From Clostridia bacterium (GTDB lineage: Bacteria > Bacillota_A > Clostridia > Christensenellales > Aristaeellaceae), in assembly GCA_017481065.1 (NCBI GenBank), contig JAFUPT010000108.1:1-7629 (forward strand): 7,629 bases of DNA, given 5' to 3'. Shown piece by piece: positions 1-5,865 of the stretch. Every line of letters starts with the position of its first letter. Within the stretch, counting starts at the first letter, position 1. The translations under genes were made by a program, and so were the position numbers. The notes beneath the pieces are model-generated. The model had not been told where the DNA came from. It saw only the letters and a list, made by a program, of their open reading frames with translations, and did not search any database.

Positions 1-2255
1 CGGGCCAGCAGGGCGAGCGTCCTTACGGCCAGCGCCCGCAGGGCGGCCAGTACGGCAGACCCGCACAGCCGGGCCAGCAGGGCGAGCGTCCCTACGGCCA
101 GCGCCCGCAGGGCGGCCAGTATGGCAGGCCCGCACAGCCCGGCCAGGGCGGACCCCAGGGCGACCGTCCCTACGGCAATCGTCCCCAGCAGGGCCAGGGC
201 GGAGCGCAGGGCGGCGGACAGGGCGGACGCAGCTTCGGCGGCGGTTCCCGTCCCGCATACGGCCGCAGCAAGATGCCCGATCTGGTGCCCGCTGTTGAGA
301 AGGAGCGCGTATCCAATTACGATCCCAACAAGAAGCAGTATGTGCGCCAGAATGATCCGGAGCGCAATGCCAATAAGAACAACAACCGCCGCCGCGATTC
401 CGGCGTGAACATGTCCATCAACGGCTATGATGATGAGTTCATGCGCGGCAAGAAGAAGAAGAAGGCCGCCGCCCAGGCGAAGGTCTTCGAAACCGTGCGC
501 ATCGAAAAGGCCGTGATGACCGCTGAGACCATCACCGTGCGCGATCTTTCCGAGCGCATCGGCAAGCCCGCCGGCGAAATCATCAAGAAGCTGTTCATGC
601 AGGGCATCATCGCCACCATCAACAACGAGGTGGATTATGATACCGCCGCATTGGTTTGCGCGGAATACGATATCGAGCTGGAAATGAAGCTGGCGGAAAC
701 TGCGGAAGACGCCCTCGAGAAGGAGGACGTGCAGGACGCCGAGGAGGATCTGATCACCCGTCCGCCGGTTGTGACCATCATGGGCCACGTCGACCACGGC
801 AAAACTTCCCTCCTGGACTACATCCGCAAGAGCCGCGTGACCGCGGGCGAAGCCGGCGGCATCACCCAGCACATCGGCGCTTACACCGTATCCCTGGATG
901 GCAAGCAGATTACCTTCCTGGATACCCCCGGCCACGAAGCATTCACCTCCATGCGCCTGCGCGGCGCAATGGCCACCGATATCGCCATCCTGGTGGTAGC
1001 GGCGGACGACGGCGTAATGCCCCAGACCATCGAGGCCATCAGCCATGCCAAGGCGGCGGGCGTGCAGACCATCGTCGCCATCAACAAGATCGATAAGCCC
1101 ACCGCCAACATCGAGCGCATCAAGCAGCAGCTGACCGAGTATGAGCTCGTATGCGAGGACTGGGGCGGCGACACCATCATGGTGCCCGTTTCCGCGCACA
1201 CCGGCGAAGGCGTTGAAACCCTGCTGGAGATGATCCTGCTGGTAGCAGAAGTGCAGGATTACAAGGCCAACCCGAACCGCAAGGCCCGCGGCATCATCAT
1301 CGAGGCCCGCCTGGACAAGGGCCGCGGCCCGGTTGCCACCGTTCTGGTAAAGAACGGCACCCTGAACGTGGGCGATACCATCGTTGCCGGCACGGCTTAC
1401 GGCCGCGTGCGCGCCATGGTGAACGATATGGGCGAGCGCGTGAAGAACGCAGGCCCCTCCGATCCGGTAGAGGTGATCGGCTTCAACGATGTTCCCGAAG
1501 CGGGCGACCAGATCTCCGCAGTGGACGATGATAAGCTCTCCCGCCAGGTTGCCGAGGAGCGCAAGGACCGCCTGCGCGCAGCCCTGATCAAGGAGCAGCA
1601 GAAGACCACGCTGGACGACCTGTTCAGCCAGATTTCCGCCGGCCAGATCAAGGATCTGAACGTGATCATCAAGGCGGACGTGCAGGGCTCCGTGGAAGCC
1701 ATGCGCCAGAGCCTGGAAAAGCTCAGCAACGAAGAAGTGCGCGTAAAGAGCATTCACGGCGGCGTAGGCGCCATCACCGAGACTGACGTTATGCTGGCAT
1801 CCACCGCGAACGCCATCATCATCGGCTTCAATGTGCGCCCGGACAACAATGCCCGCGCCATGGCCGAGAAGGAAAAGATCGATGTGCGCCTGTACCGCGT
1901 AATCTACCAGGCCATCGAGGATGTGCAGGCCGCTATGAAGGGCCTGCTGGCTCCGAAGTTCAAGGAAGTTCTGCTGGGCCATGCCACCGTTCGCAGCCCG
2001 TTCAAGGTTTCCGGCGTTGGCACGATCGCAGGTTCCTATGTAACCGACGGCAAGATCATCCGCAACCAGCAGATTCGCCTGCTGCGCGACAACGTGGTTA
2101 TCCACGAGGGCAAGATTTCTTCCCTGCAGCGCTTCAAGGATGCCGTTAAGGAAGTTAATACCGGTTATGAATGCGGTATTGGCATCGAAAACTATAACGA
2201 CATCAAGGAGAACGACGTCATCGAGTGCTTCATGATGGAGGAAATCGAGCAGTAA
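1..2255 (+). CDS. infB: Translation initiation factor IF-2, 5' end missing
   Basis: The frame is open from the window edge (first complete codon at 3) to TAA at 2253-2255, giving 750 visible residues; the true start lies upstream. IF2 is the initiation GTPase that places fMet-tRNA on the 30S subunit and promotes subunit joining in the cytoplasm. Visible residues 1-85 are a Gly/Gln/Arg/Pro-rich, presumably disordered linker with a tandem repeat. A lysine-rich stretch follows, then an IF2_N module (about 171-225). The G domain shows G1 GHVDHGKT (261-268, nt 783-806), G3 DTPGHEAF (307-314, nt 921-944), G4 NKID (361-364, nt 1083-1094) and a G5 Ser-Ala (from 397). The beta-barrel domain II, the IF-2 domain 3 with [10 protein letters not shown], and the C-terminal fMet-tRNA-binding barrel are all present and uninterrupted. 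ATG codons at 273 and 411 are internal methionines without a convincing ribosome binding site. Codon use is strongly biased to GGC, CGC, AAG and GTT, as expected for high expression. Identification is very secure. Confidence 0.98.
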   Translation, partial: GQQGERPYGQRPQGGQYGRPAQPGQQGERPYGQRPQGGQYGRPAQPGQGGPQGDRPYGNRPQQGQGGAQGGGQGGRSFGGGSRPAYGRSKMPDLVPAVEKERVSNYDPNKKQYVRQNDPERNANKNNNRRRDSGVNMSINGYDDEFMRGKKKKKAAAQAKVFETVRIEKAVMTAETITVRDLSERIGKPAGEIIKKLFMQGIIATINNEVDYDTAALVCAEYDIELEMKLAETAEDALEKEDVQDAEEDLITRPPVVTIMGHVDHGKTSLLDYIRKSRVTAGEAGGITQHIGAYTVSLDGKQITFLDTPGHEAFTSMRLRGAMATDIAILVVAADDGVMPQTIEAISHAKAAGVQTIVAINKIDKPTANIERIKQQLTEYELVCEDWGGDTIMVPVSAHTGEGVETLLEMILLVAEVQDYKANPNRKARGIIIEARLDKGRGPVATVLVKNGTLNVGDTIVAGTAYGRVRAMVNDMGERVKNAGPSDPVEVIGFNDVPEAGDQISAVDDDKLSRQVAEERKDRLRAALIKEQQKTTLDDLFSQISAGQIKDLNVIIKADVQGSVEAMRQSLEKLSNEEVRVKSIHGGVGAITETDVMLASTANAIIIGFNVRPDNNARAMAEKEKIDVRLYRVIYQAIEDVQAAMKGLLAPKFKEVLLGHATVRSPFKVSGVGTIAGSYVTDGKIIRNQQIRLLRDNVVIHEGKISSLQRFKDAVKEVNTGYECGIGIENYNDIKENDVIECFMMEEIEQ
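3..140 (+). repeat. 69-bp in-frame tandem repeat in the IF2 linker
   Basis: Two adjacent 69-bp units (3-71 and 72-140 in the codon phase) encode the same 23 residues, beginning [12 protein letters not shown] and ending QYGRPAQP. They differ at four bases by my alignment (Pro CCT/CCC, Tyr TAC/TAT, Arg AGA/AGG, Pro CCG/CCC). All four are third-codon-position silent changes. A decayed third unit follows at about 141-205 ([15 protein letters not shown]). The array may extend upstream beyond the window edge. Because the period is a multiple of three, copy-number change would keep the infB frame. Gly/Gln/Arg-rich low-complexity linkers are known in Clostridia IF2, but the length and period vary. 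Confidence 0.9.
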
Positions 2256-2269
2256 CCCATTTGGAATTG

Positions 2270-2316
2270 ACGGGCGTTCATGAAGGTGAACGCCCGTTTG
2301 TTCTTGATTGTATTTT
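2270..2316 (+). terminator. Terminator-like hairpin after infB
   Basis: The arms ACGGGCGTTCA (2270-2280) and TGAACGCCCGT (2287-2297) are perfectly complementary over 11 bp around a six-base loop (2281-2286). They are followed by a T-rich tract, TTTGTTCTTG and then a further T-run at 2313-2316. It begins 15 nt after the infB stop codon. The shape fits an intrinsic terminator, but the T tract is interrupted, so partial termination (attenuation) between infB and rbfA is as likely as full termination. I saw no convincing promoter between here and rbfA, which argues for read-through. Confidence 0.7.
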
Positions 2317-2317
2317 C

Positions 2318-2433
2318 GGCGCACGAAGTGCGCCATACTGCGGGTTCCAAGGGGAGGCTCTCCCCTTGGCAGGGTGCAGGGACAGCATCCCTGCCGGGTT
2401 TCAGGGCAGCGTCCTGACCGTTTTCCCTGCCCC
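2318..2433. repeat. Cluster of palindromes, REP-like intergenic element
   Basis: Three or four short palindromes are packed back to back. GGCGCAC-GAA-GTGCGCC lies at 2318-2334. CCAAGGGGAG-GCT-CTCCCCTTGG, a 10-bp stem with a 3-nt loop, lies at 2347-2369. GCAGGGA-CAGCA-TCCCTGC lies at 2376-2394. TCAGG-GCAGCGT-CCTGA lies at 2401-2417. The last two look like degenerate copies of one unit (CAGGG, CAGC loop, TCC(C)TG). CCCTGCCCC at 2425-2433 could pair back to an upstream CAGGG arm as an alternative fold. No stable open frame with coding character covers the stretch. The architecture resembles dispersed palindromic intergenic repeats of high-GC Clostridia. Copy number cannot be judged from one window, so the repeat-family label is inference. 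Confidence 0.6.
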
Positions 2434-2451
2434 GCACAGAAAGGAGAAAAT

Positions 2452-2811
2452 ATGGCAGCTTATGACCGCATCGACCGCATTTCCGAGGAAGTGCACAAGG
2501 CGATCGATAAAATTATCCGCGATGAAGTGAATGATCCCCGCGTGGGCGGCACCTGGAGCATCGTGAGATGCGAAGTGACCCGCGATCTGCGCTATGCCAA
2601 GGTGCGCGTGAGCATCCTGGAGGAGGAGCGCCGCAAGGATATGATGGCTGCACTGAACCGCGCCGCCGGCTTCATCCGCCGCGAACTGGGCCGCGAAGTG
2701 GAGCTGAGGTACGTGCCGGAGGTTCAGTTTGAGCTGGATACCAACATGGAATATGCTTCCCGCATCAACCAGCTGCTTTGGGAGAGCCGCCGCAATGAGC
2801 CGAATGACTGA
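2452..2811 (+). CDS. rbfA: 30S ribosome-binding factor RbfA
   Basis: This gene encodes 119 residues, the usual length for RbfA, a single KH-fold protein that binds the pre-30S subunit near helix 1 of 16S rRNA and helps late maturation, particularly in the cold. Family features seen are the N-terminal helix with DEVNDPRV (24-31), the strand RDLRYAKVRVSI (44-55), a conserved AAGFIRRELG helix, and the LRYVPEVQFELD segment near the C-terminus. The start at 2452 is chosen because AAGGAG (2441-2446) sits 5 nt upstream and the family N-terminus fits. The same frame extends upstream to a TTG at 2308, but that part only translates the palindrome cluster. The gene is separated from infB by 196 nt with a terminator-like hairpin, and its last 17 nt overlap the next gene. 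Confidence 0.95.
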   Translation: MAAYDRIDRISEEVHKAIDKIIRDEVNDPRVGGTWSIVRCEVTRDLRYAKVRVSILEEERRKDMMAALNRAAGFIRRELGREVELRYVPEVQFELDTNMEYASRINQLLWESRRNEPND

Positions 2812-3766
2812 ACTGGCCGCCTTTTTGAAGGCGAACGATGATATCGCGGTGTTCGGCCACATCAATCCCGATGGCGACGCCTGCGGCAGCTGCATCGCAA
2901 TCTGTTTGGCGCTGGAAAAGCTGGGGAAGCGGGCCTGCGCCTGCCTGCCCGGCGGGATTCCCAAGATGTACGGCGCGTTCGGCGTGCGCGCAAAGGTGGT
3001 TCCGGATGGAAAGCTGCCCTTTGCGCCGCAGGCCTGCTTTTCCGTGGATGTTTCCGATCCCGCGAGGCTGGGAAGCGGAAGGGAAACCTTTGATTCCTGC
3101 CCGAACACCGCTATGCTGGACCACCACGCCACCAACCCTGGCTTCGGGAAGGTGCAGCTTGTGGATGGCGATGCGGCTGCCAGCGGCGAGCTGGCGCTGG
3201 AGCTGATCCGGGAGCTGGGCGTGGAAATCGATGAAGAGATGGCCACCTGGCTCTACATCGCCATCTGCACCGATTGCGGGCAGTTCGGCTTCTCCTCCAC
3301 CCGTCCGGAGACGATGGAGGCCGCCGCCGCATGCCTGCGCGCGGGCGCGAACCCGGATGCAATTACCCGCGAGGTGTATCGTACCCGCAGCGAGGGCAGG
3401 ACCCGGCTGCTGGGCCTGGTGCTCTCCGGCTTGGAAATGAATGAAGAAAAGACCATGTGCTGGGCGCGGCTCACGGATGAAATGCTGAATCGGGCCGGCG
3501 CGATCCGGGAGGATAACGAGGGCGTGGTGAACTACCTGCTGGAGATCCGGGGCGTGGAATTTGCCTGCCTTGCGGAGCAGCGGGGAGAGAACCAGACCAA
3601 GTTTTCCCTGCGCTCGAAGGGCGCGGTGGATGTGGCTGCGGATGTGGCGCTGCCGCTGGGCGGCGGCGGACATGCCCGGGCCGCCGGGGTCACGCTGAAC
3701 CTCGGCATGGAGGAGGCGCTCGCGGCCGTGCTGAAGCAGGCGGAGCTGGCGCTGAACAATAAGTGA
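2795..3766 (+). CDS. nrnA: DHH/DHHA1 phosphoesterase, NrnA type
   Basis: The protein has 323 residues, typical for bifunctional oligoribonuclease/pAp phosphatase NrnA. This family degrades very short RNAs from the end and removes the 3'-phosphate of pAp, using Mn ions in the cytoplasm. The DHH motifs are intact: GHINPDGDA (21-29; H22, D26, D28), VDVSD (84-88), DHH (109-111) and TDCGQFGFSST (159-169, with D160). The DHHA1 nucleic-acid-binding motif GGGGHARAAG is at 289-298. ATG 2795 is preferred over the in-frame ATG 2804 because GGGAG (2780-2784) lies 10 nt upstream of it. The start lies inside rbfA (17-nt overlap), so translational coupling is likely. The position between rbfA and truB is the usual Bacillota one. 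c-di-NMP phosphodiesterase (GdpP-like) function is unlikely because no PAS, GGDEF or membrane part is present. Specificity for nanoRNA or pAp is inferred from the family. Confidence 0.88.
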   Translation: MSRMTELAAFLKANDDIAVFGHINPDGDACGSCIAICLALEKLGKRACACLPGGIPKMYGAFGVRAKVVPDGKLPFAPQACFSVDVSDPARLGSGRETFDSCPNTAMLDHHATNPGFGKVQLVDGDAAASGELALELIRELGVEIDEEMATWLYIAICTDCGQFGFSSTRPETMEAAAACLRAGANPDAITREVYRTRSEGRTRLLGLVLSGLEMNEEKTMCWARLTDEMLNRAGAIREDNEGVVNYLLEIRGVEFACLAEQRGENQTKFSLRSKGAVDVAADVALPLGGGGHARAAGVTLNLGMEEALAAVLKQAELALNNK

Positions 3767-3781
3767 GAAACAGGAGAACGC

Positions 3782-4702
3782 ATGAACGGTTTTCTGATTG
3801 CGAATAAGCCGACGGGGATCACCAGCAGCAACCTGGTGGTCTTCGTGCGCAAGCGGCTGCCCCGGGGCACCAGCGTGGGCCACGGCGGCACCCTGGACCC
3901 CGAGGCCAGCGGCGTGCTGCCGGTGTGCATCGGCAGCGCAACCCGGCTGTTTGACTACATCATCGATAAGAAAAAGACCTACATTGCCGAGCTGCAGCTG
4001 GGCGTGGTGACCGATACCCAGGATGCCACCGGCAGCATTGTGGAGGAACATCCCGTGACCGCCACGGAGGCGGAGCTGCGCGCGGTGGTGAAGGATTTCG
4101 TGGGCGAGATCGAGCAGATTCCGCCGATGTATTCCGCCATCAAGCGGGGCGGCAAGCGCCTCTACCAGATGGCGCGCAAGGGCGAAACCATCGAGGTGGA
4201 GCCCCGCAAATGCCGGGTGGACGGCGTGGAAGTGCTGGATAAGACCGGGGAAAACAAATACCGCATCCGCGTGGACTGCGGCAAGGGCGTGTATATCCGC
4301 ACCCTGTGCCATGATATCGGGGCAAAGCTGGGCTGCGGCGGCCATATGGCCAGCCTCGAGCGGGTGGCTGCGGGCATCTTTGCCCTGGAGGACGCGCTGA
4401 CCCGGGAGGAAATCGACGCCGCCTACAACGAAGGAACATTGGCGGAGAAGCTGATTCCACTGGATGCGCCGCTGGGACACCTTCCCGAGCTGCGGCTCAC
4501 CGAGGAGGCGCGCCACGCTGTGATCAACGGCAATGTGCTCAAGCGCAAATGGATGAAGGCGGATGCGCCCCGGGCGGAATCCGTGCGCATCTATTTGGGG
4601 GATGTGTTTGCCGGCATCGGCCAGACCCAGCTGGATGGAACCGTGCGCTTCAAGGCGATGCTGCTTCCGGAGGAAGAGAAACATGCGAATCTTCAGAAGT
4701 GA
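3782..4702 (+). CDS. truB: tRNA pseudouridine-55 synthase TruB
   Basis: The 306-residue protein converts U55 in the T-loop of tRNAs to pseudouridine. Motif I reads GHGGTLDPEASGVLPV, with H34 and the catalytic nucleophile D39. It is followed by KKKTYIAELQLGVVTDTQDATG, whose Y67 corresponds to the active-site tyrosine. The YSAIKRGGKRLYQMARKGE segment and VYIRTLCHDIG (R173) complete the catalytic core. The C-terminal part from about 235 is compatible with a PUA-like tRNA-binding domain. The start is supported by AGGAGA (3772-3777), 4 nt before the ATG. Small departures from the consensus are Gly for the usual Thr in HTGTLDP (G35) and Asn for Asp at N17; neither removes a catalytic residue. The gene follows nrnA by 15 nt, and its end overlaps the ribF start by 20 nt. 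It carries many CGG and GGG codons, unlike infB and pnp. Confidence 0.96.
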   Translation: MNGFLIANKPTGITSSNLVVFVRKRLPRGTSVGHGGTLDPEASGVLPVCIGSATRLFDYIIDKKKTYIAELQLGVVTDTQDATGSIVEEHPVTATEAELRAVVKDFVGEIEQIPPMYSAIKRGGKRLYQMARKGETIEVEPRKCRVDGVEVLDKTGENKYRIRVDCGKGVYIRTLCHDIGAKLGCGGHMASLERVAAGIFALEDALTREEIDAAYNEGTLAEKLIPLDAPLGHLPELRLTEEARHAVINGNVLKRKWMKADAPRAESVRIYLGDVFAGIGQTQLDGTVRFKAMLLPEEEKHANLQK

Positions 4703-5228
4703 GGCGGAATATGACCTCGGCAAGTCCGTCGTGGCGCTGGGCATGTTTGACGGCGTGCACATTGGCCACCAGGCGCTGATCCGCCGCGCCCGGGAGATGG
4801 CGGGGGAGCTGGGGGCCGCATGCGTGGTGCGCAGCTTTGACCGGCATCCGCTGTCGGTCCTGAAGCCGGAGCGCGCGCCGAAGCAGCTGATGAGCCTGGA
4901 AGAGAAGCTGGAAAAAATGGGCGTGGACGGCGTGCTGGTGGAGGAATTCACCCCGGAATTTGCCGCCACGGATGCGCTGGTTTTCCTGGAAAACATGGTG
5001 CGCAGGCTCCATGCCGCGGGCATCGTGGCTGGGTTCAATTACAGCTTCGGCGCAGGAGGAAGGGGAAATGCCGCCCTGATCCGCACGGAGGCCGGGCGGC
5101 TGGGCTATGCCTGCGATATCCTGGAGGCGGTGACGGAGGCGGGGGAGACGGTTTCCTCCACGCTGATCCGGCATTTGCTGGAAAATGGGGAGCTCGCGCG
5201 GGCGGAAGCGCTGCTGAAGCTGCGTTAA
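4683..5228 (+). CDS. ribF: RibF-like FAD synthetase, adenylyltransferase domain only
   Basis: The gene encodes 181 residues covering the FMN adenylyltransferase half of RibF (FMN + ATP to FAD + PPi). Motifs are GMFDGVHIGHQ (20-30, HxGH-type nucleotidyltransferase site), SFDRHP (51-56), GFNYSFGAGGRGN (117-129) and SSTLIR (158-163). Standard bacterial RibF is about 300 residues and continues into a riboflavin kinase domain. Here the frame stops at TAA 5226-5228, exactly where the linker would begin, and the following 150 bp contain a promoter and leader rather than a kinase remnant. It therefore looks like a genuine single-domain protein, not a recent frameshift. The start ATG 4683 is supported by GGAGG (4669-4673) 9 nt upstream, inside truB, suggesting coupling. 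Codon use resembles truB (many GGG, CGG, GCG). Riboflavin kinase must be supplied by another gene if FMN is made from riboflavin. Confidence 0.9.
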   Translation: MRIFRSEAEYDLGKSVVALGMFDGVHIGHQALIRRAREMAGELGAACVVRSFDRHPLSVLKPERAPKQLMSLEEKLEKMGVDGVLVEEFTPEFAATDALVFLENMVRRLHAAGIVAGFNYSFGAGGRGNAALIRTEAGRLGYACDILEAVTEAGETVSSTLIRHLLENGELARAEALLKLR

Positions 5229-5243
5229 ACTTTCCAAAATGCG

Positions 5244-5272
5244 TTTACAAACCACGGTGGATATGATAAAAT
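5244..5272 (+). promoter_or_regulatory. Sigma-A promoter with extended -10 for rpsO (and pnp)
   Basis: The -35 box TTTACA (5244-5249, 5 of 6 consensus bases) and -10 box TAAAAT (5267-5272, 5 of 6) are separated by exactly 17 bp. TGA directly precedes the -10 box, making the extended TGn form. The local sequence is AT-rich compared with everything around it. Transcription would start near 5279, giving a leader of about 100 nt ahead of rpsO. A small palindrome, CCAC-G-GTGG (5252-5260), sits in the spacer; whether it is an operator is unknown. No terminator separates this promoter from ribF, so upstream read-through may add to it. Confidence 0.8.
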
Positions 5273-5279
5273 AAACCTT

Positions 5280-5371
5280 GTGGCAGTATGAGCTGACCAC
5301 GATTCACGCACGCACGGTTTGCCGAGTTACTCCGCCGGCATACGGTGCCTGCGCGCAAACGAAATAGGAGG
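5280..5371 (+). promoter_or_regulatory. Structured rpsO leader, candidate S15 autoregulatory site
   Basis: The predicted leader folds into two parts. The first hairpin, 5280-5300, pairs GTGGCAG with CTGACCAC, leaving one bulged A and a 6-nt loop. The second is a domain closed by GTTTGC (5317-5322) with GCAAAC (5355-5360), inside which CGAG/CTC(C)G around TTA (5323-5334) and GGCA-TACGG-TGCC (5337-5349) can form side by side. That gives a three-way-junction-like shape ending 5 nt before the AGGAGG ribosome binding site (5366-5371). S15 is known in several bacteria to repress its own mRNA by binding structured leaders, sometimes three-way junctions. That this one does so is inference: the inner stems are short and no known S15 leader class is recognised. 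Confidence 0.45.
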
Positions 5372-5380
5372 AAAAACCAC

Positions 5381-5638
5381 ATGAAGACCAAGGCAGAAAT
5401 CATCGAAATCTACGGCCGTCACGAAGGCGACACCGGTTCCCCCGAAGTGCAGATCGCTCTGCTCACCGAACGCATCAACCACCTGAACGAGCATCTGAAG
5501 ATGCACAAGAAGGACCACCACTCCCGTCGTGGCCTGCTGCTGATGGTTGGTCAGCGTCGCGGCCTGCTGGACTATCTGAAGAAGACCGACATCGAAGCCT
5601 ATCGTGCCCTGATCGCCAAGCTCGGCCTGCGCAAGTAA
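5381..5638 (+). CDS. rpsO: 30S ribosomal protein S15
   Basis: The 85-residue protein binds the 16S rRNA central-domain three-way junction early in 30S assembly. The family signature is unmistakable: [17 protein letters not shown] (12-28), the loop around [10 protein letters not shown] (43-52) that contacts rRNA, and the C-terminal [10 protein letters not shown]. It is about three residues shorter at the N-terminus than typical 88-89 residue homologues. The start ATG 5381 is supported by AGGAGG (5366-5371), 9 nt upstream. An in-frame GTG at 5345 would add 12 residues but lies in the leader, ahead of the binding site. Codons are nearly restricted to the preferred set, with no CGG or GGG. It has its own promoter and is followed 227 nt later by pnp, the classic rpsO-pnp pairing. 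Confidence 0.98.
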   Translation: MKTKAEIIEIYGRHEGDTGSPEVQIALLTERINHLNEHLKMHKKDHHSRRGLLLMVGQRRGLLDYLKKTDIEAYRALIAKLGLRK

Positions 5639-5678
5639 TTTCCGCGGGAACGGCAGATCAAATATAGGTGATTCGTTT

Positions 5679-5709
5679 GCGCCGTCGCCGAGGAAATTGG
5701 CGGCGGCGC
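5679..5709 (+). promoter_or_regulatory. GC-rich stem-loop after rpsO, weak terminator or 3'-end stabiliser
   Basis: GCGCCGTCGCC (5679-5689) pairs along all 11 positions with GGCGGCGGCGC (5699-5709), with one G-U pair, around a 9-nt loop. Only TTCT follows, so it is a poor intrinsic terminator by sequence. It may act as a partial terminator, or as a 3' block protecting the rpsO message after processing further downstream. It lies 40 nt after the rpsO stop codon. Confidence 0.6.
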
Positions 5710-5718
5710 TTCTGCAAG

Positions 5719-5776
5719 CCTGTGTGCGGACGCTAGGATGCGAAAAAGATTTCGCAAGCGTGCGTCTGTACGCAGG
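5719..5776 (+). promoter_or_regulatory. Long imperfect hairpin in the rpsO-pnp spacer, candidate RNase III site
   Basis: CCTGTGTGCGGACGC (5719-5733) pairs with GCGTCTGTACGCAGG (5762-5776) over 15 consecutive positions, three of them G-U. After a 5 by 5 internal loop, TGCGAAA (5739-5745) pairs with TTTCGCA (5750-5756) around an AAGA loop. The total is 22 base pairs in a 58-nt element. In E. coli and Streptomyces the rpsO-pnp spacer contains a hairpin cut by RNase III, and in E. coli this underlies PNPase autoregulation. The position and duplex length here suit that role, which is inference. A competing fold pairs ACGCT (5730-5734) with AGCGT (5757-5761), so the element could also switch. Confidence 0.65.
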
Positions 5777-5788
5777 AATTTGGAATTT

Positions 5789-5809
5789 CGCCCTTGGGAG
5801 TAAAGGGCG
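5789..5809 (+). promoter_or_regulatory. Third stem-loop upstream of pnp
   Basis: CGCCCTT (5789-5795) pairs perfectly with AAGGGCG (5803-5809), leaving the loop GGGAGTA. No T-run follows, so it is not a terminator. The loop exposes a GGA, and the hairpin sits about 40 nt before the pnp ribosome binding site. It may be part of the pnp leader structure; no function can be assigned. Confidence 0.5.
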
Positions 5810-5831
5810 CTGAACCAGGTAACAATTAAAG

Positions 5832-5840
5832 TGATATAAA
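5832..5840 (+). promoter_or_regulatory. Possible extended -10 promoter for pnp
   Basis: TGATATAAA contains an extended -10 (TGn followed by TATAAA, 5835-5840). The region 17-18 bp upstream (around 5811-5817) has no good -35 box. If used, the transcript would start near 5847, only a few bases before the AAGGAGGG ribosome binding site (5850-5857), and would bypass all three hairpins. It could equally be just an AT-rich segment ahead of a ribosome binding site. Confidence 0.35.
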
Positions 5841-5865
5841 GAGCAACCCAAGGAGGGCAACAACA

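Noticed and set aside
3..205. Direct repeats considered as a CRISPR array or minisatellite
   Set aside because: The units are contiguous without unique spacers, and in frame within infB with coding continuity; this is a protein repeat.
121..408. 95-codon plus-strand frame overlapping the IF2 linker
   Set aside because: It is out of frame with infB, Ala/Arg/Pro-rich, and overlaps the repeat; it has no ribosome binding site.
273..411. Internal ATG codons as possible starts of a short IF2 isoform
   Set aside because: Internal IF2 starts are known in E. coli, but neither ATG here has a purine-rich binding site at proper spacing, and the frame is open well upstream.
2318..2433. Possible T-box, riboswitch or ribosomal-protein leader before rbfA
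   Set aside because: No T-box sequence, specifier stem or known riboswitch core is recognisable. The modular palindromes fit an intergenic repeat better.
2308..2451. N-terminal extension of RbfA from TTG 2308
   Set aside because: The extension only translates the palindrome cluster, and the ATG at 2452 has a good AAGGAG site and matches family length.
2765..5038. 757-codon open frame on the minus strand opposite nrnA, truB and ribF
   Set aside because: It is antisense to three genes with intact catalytic motifs. Its His/Ala/Gln/Leu-rich composition is the usual mirror of GC-rich codon bias, and it has no recognisable domain.
5345..5380. Upstream GTG start for rpsO
   Set aside because: It lies before the AGGAGG site and within the structured leader. 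The 12 added residues do not fit S15.
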